Positions 1 through 12,000 of a stretch of DNA of 64,000 bases are shown here, in pieces. Numbering within the stretch: the stretch's first letter is position 1; the number at the start of each line of letters is the position of its first letter. The DNA comes from Haemonchus contortus (lineage: Eukaryota > Nematoda > Chromadorea > Rhabditida > Trichostrongylidae), in assembly GCA_000469685.2 (NCBI GenBank), contig LS997564.1, forward strand, positions 31,630,843 through 31,694,842, given 5' to 3'. The notes beneath the pieces were generated by a model. That model saw only the letters and a list, made by a program, of their open reading frames with translations, was not told the origin of the DNA and did no database searches. The position numbers and the translations under genes were made by a program.

Positions 1-946
1 AATGGGAGCGGTTCAAACTCGTACTCAGTGTTAATAGGAATGATTTCTTACAACACTCACGAGGCTACTCCGCCTGCTGGCCTCGCTATACTCTCTTCCT
101 TTGTAAAGAACTGTTGTTGAATTGTTTTTCTGCAGTAACGCTCAAGCGTTAAGTGCCTGGAACAACTCGTCGTCGGCAGCTATTACCGAGTGTGTAGTGG
201 CTCGTTAAGAGCATCATTTACTCGTTATTCTCAAGTACCTCATTATTACATCGACATGGATTAAGCCAGGCTTCACTTACAATAAGGAATCATTGGTAGA
301 AAGAGAAATTACACACACTGCGACCGTCCCCTATTTCGAATCTTGGGCGCCTCTTTTTCTTTACGATAACAGACTCCCTCAATATCCACGATACCCTGGG
401 AAGAGCAAGCTAGGGCATTTCAACAGATTGCGATGGGCTAGTACCTAAGCCAAATGGTAGCATTGAATCCCAAACATCATAGGTCAGTTTTTGCCAGTGA
501 TTTACTTCAGGGGTGCGTTTGAGTTTCAATGTCACCTCAGGGACTTTAGGCCTGATCAGCCAGAGTGGAAAACGAGGCCAAGGCCCAGTCCTAACACGGA
601 GCAATCCCTTTTGCCATTCACAATCAGTCCAGGTAATTCCGTCCTCCGAAGTGTTCCGTCAGAAAGGCCAGTCTCCGGTCACCTCTTACATTGGTCAGTC
701 AAAAAATCGGAGCAGCTTGTGCGAAAACGTCCGAAGGGATTGGGCTCATGCCTGATAAACCCTCGCAAAATCGTCTACGTACAAATCGCAGTTGGGTTGA
801 CGTCTATATTGCCAACAGTTGAAACATGGTCATGCACTTTTCTTGCTCCTCGCCGCAATGGCCTTCAATTACCTTTTCGTCCTTGTACTTGTAAGATTAC
901 CTTTCCAAGGTCAGTTTTATCACTGCTGTTCGTTCGAAAGCGAAGG

Positions 947-1008
947 AGATCACCTCTTCAACTTCTATCCTTGACGAGGATAGAAAAACTGAGTTTAAGA
1001 GGTGATCT
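947..1008. repeat. Imperfect inverted repeat
   Basis: The left arm at 947-971 and the right arm at 977-1008 are complementary over a 12 bp outer block (AGATCACCTCTT / AAGAGGTGATCT) and an 8 bp inner block (TCTATCCT / AGGATAGA), with a 7 bp insertion in the right arm and a 5 bp loop. It could be a decayed palindromic transposable-element end or a chance hairpin. No target-site duplication was identified. Confidence 0.6.
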
Positions 1009-1074
1009 GCTCTTCATTACCGTACCAACAAGAAGGCGCCTCATCCTTGCCAAGATTTACAGTCATAAAGGATA

Positions 1075-1352
1075 AAGAGGAAAAGAATCTCATCTATGAG
1101 ATGCGCCATGCATTCGATTTCATCTTGAAATCGTAGTGGAGCAATGGATGCGTATGTGGCTGACTTATACAATGACTTGTGGTTCCAGCAAATGAACAAA
1201 TGAGTGAGAGCTTTTACCCTCCTAAACGGGTCTTATACCAATGAATCAACTTCAGAATCAGTTGGTCTGGGCGGATTTCGATCACGGATTTGACCCCCGG
1301 ATCGTGCATGTGTGACAGTGCGCCTGTTGCCCCTAAAGCACCTCCGCCCCTC
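1075..1352 (-). mobile_element. tRNA-derived SINE, diverged copy
   Basis: Read on the minus strand, this copy begins with a GGCGGAGGTG-type head, contains the GGCGCACTGTCACACATG block shared with the other copies, and ends with a tail block matching AATCGAATGC followed by GGCGCATC. It is the most diverged of the copies in this window; the B-box region reads GGGGGTCAAATCC rather than GGGATCGAATCC. Its orientation and order of blocks match the element at 1795-2106. Confidence 0.6.
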
Positions 1353-1794
1353 GCTAGGGAAAAGGAAAAAATGAAAAGAACTCTCTGTCAAAGTTTTCAA
1401 ACCAGTCCATCCTGCGATTTTGTCATCTATATTCCCGTTTTGTTGGTTGCCTAATTGACAAAATTGTATCGAAACTCGTACCTAAAGTGCTTCAAAGGTC
1501 ATTTATTTGCAACTTTTATTGCCAATTCGGAGGTCATTTATTTGCTTTATTGCCCAAATACTTCTACGTTCATTCACCAGTAGTTTGTTCTATCTAATGT
1601 TTCATTAATGGAAATGGGTCGCGGAGTTTTTATAAAAGAAAGTGGGAAGATTGAATTCCTCGGATGTCGTTTGAACTTCGCCTTTTAATGATAGAAATCA
1701 CCGCCACCGCTTGATCTGGTGCACTGAAGATCCATGAAAAAATGCTATCAGGCCATGAAATCATTCAAAATTCAGAAAAAGTCTCGATTGATAA

Positions 1795-2106
1795 CGACGA
1801 GATGAAGGATAAAAAGAATGAAGACTTTCGCGTTAACCAATCCCGTCTGATGGATGCGCCCCGCATTCGACTTCCATTTAGAATCGTAGTGACGTAATGA
1901 ATTCGTATGTGGCCTAGACATTGAATTACGGTGGCCAGTCGATGTGCAAGTCAGTGCTTCTATCCTCCCAGAAGAGTCTGGTAGCAAATAACCGTACCCG
2001 GAGGGATGGATGGCTTGGCTGGCCTAGGTGGATATCAATCTGGGATTCGAACTTGTGACCACTCGTGTGTGATAGTGCGCCACTTGCCACTATACCACCT
2101 CCGCCC
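1795..2106 (-). mobile_element. tRNA-derived SINE, near full-length copy
   Basis: On the minus strand the head reads GGAGGTGGTATAGTGGCAAG, like a tRNA D-arm and RNA polymerase III A box (TGGTATAGTGG). About 40 bp on comes a B-box-like AGTTCGAATCCCAG. A unique body follows, then a tail containing AAGTCGAATGC, GGGCGCATCC and AACGCGAAAGTCTTC. The same blocks in the same order occur at 17883-18172 and 47703-47936, which defines an element of roughly 290-310 bp. Short open frames across it are not coding. Confidence 0.75.
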
Positions 2107-2816
2107 ACGATGAGATAACTATCAATATTGAACGAATATCTGTGGTTAAATTAGTTTAGTTTTGCTATTGAATTAGAACTTCTATGACTCTTCATAGCCC
2201 TTATAAGAAAGAGTTCCGCCATCCGAGGCTCCGTCCAATAAATAACCATGCCTATCAAGATTTGCCTAGCTGATTAGGCCATCCTTTCTAGTAGTTCGTA
2301 GGTAATACGATACGATCATCATTACGTAACTTTAGATCAATATTACTCACAAGTAGATTGTTTTCCCGAGTAGGTAGGTAGTCATGTCGAGCTAATTGTG
2401 GACGGCATTGGGCTGTGGTTTAGATTTACAATGCCCTAGAAAGGAACTTACTGCTTGAACGTATCTTTTAGAGCTGTTTTCCTAAATATTTATCGTTCTA
2501 CGGCATAGATCGAATGTCGATTGATCGTGGAATTAGCTTGATCTGTCAATAACGCGCAACATTTAACACGAATCTGAAAACTTTAACCTAATTTTTCCTC
2601 AAATTTGTTTTTATCTCTGAAAAATCATGTTCTCCGGCCTGCTGGAAGCCTCCCAGTTTTCTCCAGATCCGGCTTTGTTATTGCCAATCTTTGAACTCCC
2701 CTTATGGTTCATTTCCTCTGCAACTTCTTCATTTATGGTGTCAAATGACGTCATCGTTTGTCCTCGAACCGATCGGATCTTATCTTTATTATAATAATTA
2801 TTCATCGGTGCTTTAG

Positions 2817-3018
2817 ATGACGTCAGTGGAAAATCCACCTCCCGGAGGAAGAGCGTCAGCAGATGGAGGAGCCGTAGATAGCGGTGGTGGCGGAGCAGGA
2901 GGAGGAGGAGGAGGAGGCGGAGGAGTTGCAGGTCTGCCGCCCGGGGTCAGGCCACGCCCACAACTGCCACCGAAGCCACCCATCGACACGATTAGATATA
3001 GCATGAACAACATCAAAG
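2817..3018 (+). other. mig-10: mig-10 exon 1: glycine-rich N-terminus
   Basis: The exon encodes 67 residues starting [11 protein letters not shown], with a run of glycines made mostly of GGA/GGC/GGT codons (about 2881-2935), then a proline-rich stretch with [15 protein letters not shown], which carries an SH3-ligand-like PxLPPKP core. It ends NNIK at a GT donor (3019), leaving one base that completes a Glu codon in exon 2. The purine-rich triplet tract is a coding microsatellite and may vary in length between individuals. Confidence 0.85.
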
Positions 3019-6000
3019 GTTAGCAGCCGTATGGCAATTTCAGCACTTTTCCTGATCTATCGATTGTTTACATTTTATTGCATTGTTTATTCTTATGGTA
3101 ATTACTGGTTACAATAATCACCCCGACTATCATCTTATCTGGGCCGGGCCCCCATGGCCGTAGTCATTTCGCGCGCCGTCCGATACGGTTCCGACAATGA
3201 TTTCAGCCGATTTTCATTATCGATTACCAGATAAAATTCAATAGCAATCATTTCTATAACTGTTTTCGTCAATGAAAAACTGGCTTTACATCCAAAAGTT
3301 ATCTGGTCTGGTTTTAAGCGGACATCAAGCGCATCGGTCTTGATCTTCAGTCCTGATCTGGGACAATCGCTAGTCGCTTCACTGACCAATGTCGGGTGTT
3401 TGTAAAATCGTACCCAATTTGTATGTCCTACTTTTTTTGCGTATTTTCCCTATCAGATATGTTTGTGGGTGATCTAGACCTGGTAACGGGGGAGAAGTGC
3501 CGCCATGCATGAGGTCCAATCCAGGGATAGTGCTGTCACACTATCCCTGGATTGGACCTCATGCAAACAGATGAGCCTACCCATCTCTTCAGGGCTGATA
3601 CCAACTCATTCGTAAGAAAAAATAGGTCTCTGTTAGCAATTTGTGGTCTTGCAGCTTATTTTGAAAATCCTTAACAGTATCAAACCCTTCTGTGATTCTG
3701 AGTCAGGGCATGGTGCATGGCGCATCCCAAAACCGGCTACATTACTTAGTTGTATGATGATTGTTATGTTACATATGACTACAGAACACGTTTCTCATGC
3801 TTTCCATCTCTGCTGTCACTTATCGTTCGTCCTTCCCCCTGCCAATGGCGCTGGACCAGCTCGTGCTCCTCCCTCCTGTGTGTGACAACGTCGCCTATTG
3901 TTTTGCATTGTTGTCGCTAATGCACCACGTATGTACGTGGCGCTTTCGACGGTGGTGCTACTCGTTTTACACACTCTCACTCGTGTCAGTTTGAGCTGTA
4001 GCACGCGCTCCGACAATGAGTTGCTGCAGCTCTTCCCGTAATGGCAAGCAGCTGTTCAGTGGTGGTCCCTCCCGTGGCGAAAATACACAAACATTGCCGC
4101 TTTGTTCGTTAACCTTTCGTCAATTAGAGCCGTTGCAATCGGAGCTCTGAGACCACCTACACCACTACCTCCACGACAAACTTACTCTATTCACTGTGAG
4201 CACGAGCCGCCCGCCAGAAGCTCCCTGCTCAGTAGCTTGTGCTCTCGTAATCGGGCGATTAGCTGTGGTTCCCGTCGTTCCCTTCGCGTAAACCCACACC
4301 ATGACTAGTTCCTACGCCCGTCATTGCATTTCTTCAAAGAGACCAGTCGGCCAAAGGGAAAAAGCTTCATCCGTTGACGTGATTCAGTTCGAGCCTTTAC
4401 GTTCATATCGGCCTATTTAGATTTGTCCATGCGCTTTTATCACTGATCTGTTTTGCCGACACGGTTCTCATCGTGTCCCGCAGAAAAAAAAACGTACGGA
4501 CAGTTTTTTGGGTTCCCAGCGGAACGCCCTTATCATCCCACCTTTGTTTCTGTCATGTTTTGTGGGTAGAGGATGGGCTTTTGAGCACAGCGCAATTCAA
4601 ACCTGATTGTAACTTGTAACTGTAACTCAAATCCTCGTTGATTCATCGTTTTCTGGTTACCGGTTATCTTACCTACCCCTTCCGTTCAAACCGTTGCCAA
4701 CTGCTTTCCGATATCTTCTCCCGACAAATTATCCGTCTAGTAAAAGCCCTATCCACTCCCTATGAAGATGACGGTCATTCAAACGAAAAAGTTCTTTGGC
4801 TGTGAATGGCCCATTAGGTAGAAGTGCAACCTGGAATCTTATAATGGGGGCAAAATTCCCATAAAACCTGTCCGTTCCTCTATTTTTACTTCGTATGAGG
4901 CTTGTCCTGATCAAAAACCTTCTATTTGACTGGCCCACTATACTTAGTAACACAGACCGAATTAGAAAACTTTCCCAATCCTTAATGGAAGCTAAATGCA
5001 TGGCGTATTCGTGAGGGATTGGTCTGAGCCAGTTTCCACTTGATATTCATTATTTGGCTCCTTCGTGATAGTATTTTCCATGAATGCCACAAATTTATGG
5101 GTTGCAAAGCGGTCACCCATAGTCCCAAAAGGATGCGCCGTGCATTCAACGCTTCTGGTAAATTTAGGGATAACTACCCCTCACGAAAAGGGTTTATTGT
5201 AGGCGGGCAAAAAGCGTAGGATCCCTTCTTCTTATTTTTTCTTCATTCTCAATAGTTTCGTCTTTGTAACAGCGACAGACGCTTTCGCAGCACGTATTCA
5301 TTCATTCCTTCAGTAGATTGATGTTATCAGATATTCATAGGCTTTTGATCGGCTACATCGTGAGAGGGGGCGCCATCTGCTCTTCCTGCTGTCACCACCA
5401 AGGAATTTGGCTGTCAACTTACCAGATAGTAGCGATAAAGTTGTTTTTTCTGTAGCTGTTACGTGCTTTTTGTACCGTTCCCTCTAGGACCTACCAGATA
5501 AGCACGTTCAGCATTCGCATACTTCAATGACGGCATATGTATTTATCAATAGGTAGCCGTTATCAGTGCTTTTCCGCCGTCATTGCTTTCAGAGCTATCT
5601 GTTGTTTTTCTCTACCGTCTCTTTTGTCATTTCACATTCATTTCTCCCTGGTAGCCCTTCGTTCGTTTTTACGATTTCCGTTTCGTTCCTTTCTCTCTCA
5701 TATGGGTTCCCCCATGAATGCTTCATTCACCTACAGAACGAAATTCATCGACTTCCCCTACAACCTTGCCTATGAACTGAGCAATGCTGGCATATCGACA
5801 GTACAAATTACAACGAGGTAAGACAAAATCGATTCGATTATCGATTAGACAATTTTCATTTCACCCTATGACAATGGGGGGACGGGCCGGAGAGCGGCGA
5901 CAAATCGTCATGAGAACGGCATCGTCGTCTCATTGCATCGCATCGCAAGATTCCGGTTTTCTGACTGATGATGATCATGATGAACGCTTCCCAACAGGGG

Positions 6001-9000
6001 GTGTCAAGGAAGGGATGTCTCTAGCATTGTGGAAATCCATCAAACGGAAGACCGACACGAAACTTGGCATCTGTCCATGAAGAGATCAACTTCTTCCTGC
6101 TGTTCTTTGGCCCTAATCCTACGCGAATCCCTTTGACCACGAGACTGAAACGCATCGATCGGCTGGGAGGGGAGAGTTTTCGATGCGCCGTAAAGTTTTT
6201 TCTATAAAATTGCCTTAAAGCGGGGCAATTCTACCTGTATACTGGATTCTGTAACGATATAATTTATGTACATTGGTTTTTTGGAAATTTCAATAACCAT
6301 ACGATCCGGTACTCGGAGAATTGCTTTTAATGTGACAGCTTGACACGAATTGCTGCTGAAAAGTACTTTTTGAGGTGTCTCAAATTTCCCAATCAATCGA
6401 TGGGATCTTTCAGAAGAATGTCGAAGTAATTTGACCCCTTAGAACTTTTAAAAACTGGACGAGTTTTGCACTTTCAGAAGATTCAGAGGGAAATTTCTGG
6501 AATTCCAGCAGTCCAGTTTTGTTTCCATAAGTAATTTTGACACGGTGGACTACATCGATATCATCTAAGTGTGACTTCTAGTGACTTCCAGGGGAAAAAC
6601 CCTTCATACTGAATATTTGAAGGAAAGAGGAGTTTGTTGTATTCCTTATAAGGTAACTAAATTGTACTAATACAACTTTACCTATTCTCTGAAGGTTTCA
6701 AGTAATTTGTATTGAAAACCGTCCTGGGAGTGCCCCCTTGCCAGAAAAATCGACTAGTTTTAACTAAAAATTAAAAGCGAGTGTCTCGGATTTCAAGTTT
6801 TTTTGCGATTGGGATTTTGTGAATTTAAAAAAAAATCATAAAAATGCTCGTAAATTCCAAATGTATGTATAGATTTGCTAATTTTGTACTTTGCTATTAT
6901 AAAGTGCAAAAGTAAGCAATCGGTGGGATGCGAACTGAAGTGAAAGACGCTTTCCTTGTGGAAATCGAAATTTTTAACAAGTTTTCAAATCATTTTTAGC
7001 TTTTTTTGGCAACTCTTCCCCCTAATTGCTCGTAATTTAAAGCTATTTTTTAGAATCGGCTGACTGGCAGCTTGATGCTCTATTGGAAGAGTTGTCTGCT
7101 CTGGAAACTCAGCTCAATTCGTCAAGTGGTGGCGATCAGCTCCTACTTGGGATCCCCTCGCTACCGTCTGGTTCGACTGGTGGAGCTGTTAGTACTGAGA
7201 AGAAAACATGTGCTGTACCTGCACAACAACGTAAAATCGAATGTAAAGAAGATGTGAGAGTTACGGTAAGTCGGAAAAGCCTTTGTTTTTTGCCATGTCT
7301 TTTCCTAAAGGATCGCTTCTGTGTACTCGCTAGCTAGCTGTCGTGGAAATCACGAGGGTGTTCCATGTGGGCGATTTCTAATCTTGTAATGAACTAACAC
7401 CCTATTGGAGCCGCAGTCAACAAGCCAATTTCCTCATTAGCATAGTGATCGATTCGTCTCAGACCCCCAACTGTCTATCCAAGCCTGATAAGATCCACGA
7501 ACAGGTTCTAAGGTCGTGGGAATGGGAAAATTTGAAAGTGAACGCCGCGATCAATTAACACCTGTCATGTTGCCGCAGCTAGGTACGGCAGCAAGACAGG
7601 CAACCTCCCATGAGAATAGTTTCCGTGGCAGGGCAGATTTCTTAGAGACTAAAAAGGTGGTCCATGTGGGAGACTAACCTGATCCGTCTGAAGTGATATT
7701 CGTATCGGTTTTTTCTCACGTTTGATCCGTTAGTTTTTCCTGTAGGTTCTTTTCTGCCTTTTGAGACTTGTATAGGGTCGTGTTCGAGGCTACCCCACCC
7801 CATAATCGAGTTTTTTCCATTCACTATAAAAGATTCGTACTTCTCCTTTACTCTACGGTAACCCCAGGATTTCAAAGTTCAAATTTGAGATTTCAAACTC
7901 GGCAGTTTGCCCTTGTTACTTGCCTGCAATGGGAAGAGGAGGGGGTGAGTAGGGTTCACGCCAGTTCTTTGGTGAGAAATTCTTGGGGGCGTCGATCGGA
8001 AATAGTTACAACCATCAAAAAGGACACTTGTAGATACTGCTCTAGTTGTCCCTATAACGGCGCTGCTATCAAAAACATGGCATGGTCCTGCACAAAGTTC
8101 CCCCTACTTTAGCCCTGCAAGTGGCCCAAGGTGTAGTACAAGGCTATTTATCATTTACTGCTTCGATCGGGTGAAGAAACTTCATTCTGAATTATTGTTT
8201 CCGCTGGATGGCACGTTGTAAAACGTTCGGGAGGGATCGTTTTACGTACATCCGTGCGCACAGGACATGTGCTTCACTAACTCAACAGTCAGATCTTAAT
8301 AGATATGATAATATCAGTAGTATTGATTGATCAGGACGTACACACCTATGTGAACAGGCACGCATGCAAAAATCTACTATAAAACAATGAAATGTCGGCT
8401 ATAATGTACGACGTTTGTCGGACGATGGTGGCGTAAAGTGGTACGGAAGACCTACACGGGCACTATAGTTGATTGGGAGGGTTCTGGGATGAATGGGTCT
8501 ATCCGGATTTGAATCTGTGCAAAATAGGCCGAACAGTACGGTAGTTTAGGCCCAACCTTTGGAGCAATACTGCAACTTACTAAAGAAATCCCCTGTAGGT
8601 CAGAAGTGTAGATTCTGTGAGCAGAGCAGAGCAAAGGCTCACAACAAATCGTCAACTACTTGAGTAAACTAGGACATCTACATGGGCCTTAAGTTACTGT
8701 GCCAGAACATCCTCGTTTGTCTCACAAAATGACAATTTATAGGTAAAACTTCGGTCTCGAACGGGACTTGGGCCCGATACCCCGTTCTTTGTCTCTAACA
8801 CAACCAAGATCCCGCTTGCACTCGCCCTCGATACTCATTCGTTTTTTGTCTACTTTAGGCTCCTACTGATCTAATCTCGTGGTAATTCACATGTAACTGC
8901 TGGTGGTTCGCTTTGGGATCGAATCATGACCCCGTGGTTGCCCGTTGTTTCTGCAACCAACAGCTGAAATTACCAGAAAAATACGATAAAAATGATCCGA

Positions 9001-12000
9001 GATGATACTGATTGACCTGGAACTCGTCTGTCCCGTGACCATGGCTCCCAGGGGCTGAAACATACAGTACAACTGAACATTCAGCTCGCAGGGCAGAGAG
9101 AGAGAATCCCGTGGCAGGGTACTGCTTCCCAGAATCCATTTCACGTGGTTTCGGGCACCTCACAATCAGCTCGAATACTCGGTGAGCATTCGAAGCCTAA
9201 ACTTGGGAGCAAAGAGAGCATAAATGGATCCCTGCATCCCTTGCTCCGAGCTCGGGACGGCATACTTTTTCATCATTTTCCGCCCTACGCAAGTGTCATA
9301 AGTCATTTCCGGTCTAGGTAGTAAAATTAATTGTCTACATTGTCTGCAGAGTGCTATGGACCGCATTCATCTTTACGAGGTCGTTCGTTTTCGGATTACT
9401 GCCGCATGAGCGCATCGGAACGAACGAACGGACGTCTGGGTATGTGTGTGAGTAAGACGAGCACATCCATCAAGATCACCGCCGCCGCAACCACCACAGC
9501 CATCCAATACAACTCGCGTGACCGGTACTGGCTCGGTTTGGGGCCGTGGAAAGCCCCAAACTTTTTCGTAGGCTGTAAAGCTGACAGGCTTGTCCGCAAG
9601 AATGGTTCAAAGTGGTTTTTCACAAGCATTTCGAGTTTCCGAGGTGACGGTCAGTGACGCAGACAATTACTTTTCGATCTTTGTAATCAGCAACAGATTG
9701 CTCTTTGGCCCCGTCCCGTGGTGGATTTGCGTTGATATTACTGACATAGGCACTTGATGTGAAATCCCAACGGAAAACGAGATGTCGCCTGCTTGGCAGA
9801 TCGCCAACGCCGCCACAATTCAATCGTCACATATCTTCATCAAGGGCGGATTCGAAAGGCGATTTGTGACGCGGTGTGAAGAGCGGATTTTAAAGGCAAC
9901 TCTCAAAAGCCGTCATCACATGGAAACGACCTTTCGAACTTTTTCTGCAGGGGTACATTCTGTGAATACCGAGGTGGCAGTAAATTATCGGAATGGGCTG
10001 TAACAGTTCCAGTGAATGCGCACGAGTTTCTCGGGAATTTAAAGAAATTAAACCCATTTCATCGGGTTTTTAAGAGAGCAGAGCAGCTTTTATTCCCAGC
10101 ACGAATTGAATCATCTTTTTTCTTCAACTGCGTTTGGACGAAGGTTGCCAATGGAGGAGCGGATGGACCAGATACCGATTACGGGCGCGAGGTTTTTCGT
10201 CATGGGGAGTTTTGGTGGTGAAAAAGTAGTTTGTGCAGTGGGTCAGACTAGGGCACTTTATTGCCCATAGGACTAGGAAACGAAAAAGTAGACCCACTGA
10301 ATAAATTTGTGGAGTATGGCAGCGGAGTCCAAACCGCTTGATTGGCAGGTATGGTTGCGACCGGACCGGATCATGCAAGGCTAGAAACCAGTCCGAGGAT
10401 TTTGCTGCTCAGAAACCATAACCTGGGAGGTTAAGGGCTTTCAGTAGGAATTCAATGAAGTTTTACTTTTTGGCGACCTTTCGAACCAAATTCCCGTCCT
10501 TTAAACGCCTTATCCCCCACTCCGTCCTCTTCATCCATTCCTCCTGTGGCCACTTGGGAATTCACCCAAGCCTAGTGAGTGTCATGGTGAAGTGTAACAC
10601 CCAATTAAGACAATATTTATCGACGACGTAACCATCAACAGCTATGGGGTTACTGGAGTGAGTGGCGTGACCAACGACGAGATCGCCTACCAAGATAGGC
10701 AACATGACCTTCATTCCCCTGTCACTCGCGTACGGTATTAAGCAGTAAAGTCGCTTGGCGCCATGTTCATGAGGCATTGTCTTCAAGAGTTATGAGGGTG
10801 GAATTACAGGTGTTTATAGTCGCGCTGAGGAGTGGTGAAGACATTAGCTGATTTTTACAACCCAATGGGAAAAGACCTCTTTGGAAGACATGTGGAGGAA
10901 ATTGAATGAACGACCTGAAAGGCTCGAGAAAGTTCCTGCAAAGTCCACGTAACTGCTCAACGGCAGGTCCATTTCAAACGTTTTTCTTCCTGCGGTCGTG
11001 TTTTTCGTCACCGACCATATCGGGGGCAAACCTCATCGTGTTCGAACGACGGCGGTAGTGGGGCCGTTTGTCATCGTGATTTGTTGCCGTTTGAAAGGTC
11101 ACCGAAATATTTCTGACCGTCCTACTGCCTGTTCAAGCAGTGAATGGCATCCAGACAACAATCGTAACGGTTCCGACCATTTTTCGGGGTCACAAGAGCT
11201 CCAAAGGAGGAACTGCTGCGGAAGGTCCGGTGCGGGGTCAACTTTACTTTGTCTTTTCGCCCTCTTCTCTGTTGAACCTAGAGGAATCTATCACAGTTGA
11301 GTTTCTCTCAGAACTGTGAGAGCCCCTTTGTTGCAACGGCGATGTAGTATAAAACAATGTGCCACGATGGCTCCTACAACGATAACCCAACTACGGTAGT
11401 CATGGTGAAAGCGGTAATTTAACCAAACGATATCTCGATATCGTATGGCCATCGTACCAGTTGTGGTTACTTAGTGGTACTCAAGTACAGTGATGAGGTC
11501 TTCATAGAGTACGGTCTGTGTTTATTTTGCAGTTACGCAAGGGTCAAGCACAAACATTTGGCAGTTTGCCAATGAAGGAAAGGTCACGGAAGGCACGAGA
11601 AGTATGCAGTAGAATGACCGTGTTAATTGTATACCATTATCACCCTATTATTACTCTCTTCTCAGCTACCGTAAGCGGAAGTGATTGAGGAGCTACGGTA
11701 AAGGAATAATAATGGGTGCTATGGTAACGTCAGGCAGAATAAGTCGCACCAGAGATGAAGACCAGTATGGTGGTCTTATAGTTCCAAATGTCCAGAGAGA
11801 CCACCTGAAGTTCTGCCCTAGAAGGCCCTCAATCATTTGGCCCTGAAATTTGGGCCAAAGGCCAAAAGGCCAGTCCTATCGGGCTTCATCATCGGGAGGA
11901 AAATTTCTGGTTGCTCTCCATCGGTGTAGATTTGGGGTCTGTTCGGGTGAAGTAGTTCCCAAATAATTCAGCGAGTGATCTTCCCTCACTGCCATTCAAA

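Larger units (their letters stand above)
1..2816. other. Gene-free stretch upstream of mig-10
   Basis: I find no exon chain here. The longest open frame, 491-1075 (+), has no recognisable domain, and a second open frame overlaps it at 513-755. The stretch holds an imperfect inverted repeat (947-1008) and two minus-strand copies of a tRNA-derived SINE (about 1075-1352 and 1795-2106). The segment 2160-2816 is AT-rich and lies directly before the mig-10 start, so it is the natural place for a promoter or a further 5' exon, but I recognise no specific promoter element. Confidence 0.6.

Noticed and set aside
491..1075. 194-codon plus-strand open frame
   Set aside because: No domain, no good splice context, overlapped by another open frame, and it runs through the inverted repeat at 947-1008.
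2813..3016. Proline-rich minus-strand frame opposite mig-10 exon 1
   Set aside because: It is the antisense of the glycine-codon repeat in a secure plus-strand exon.
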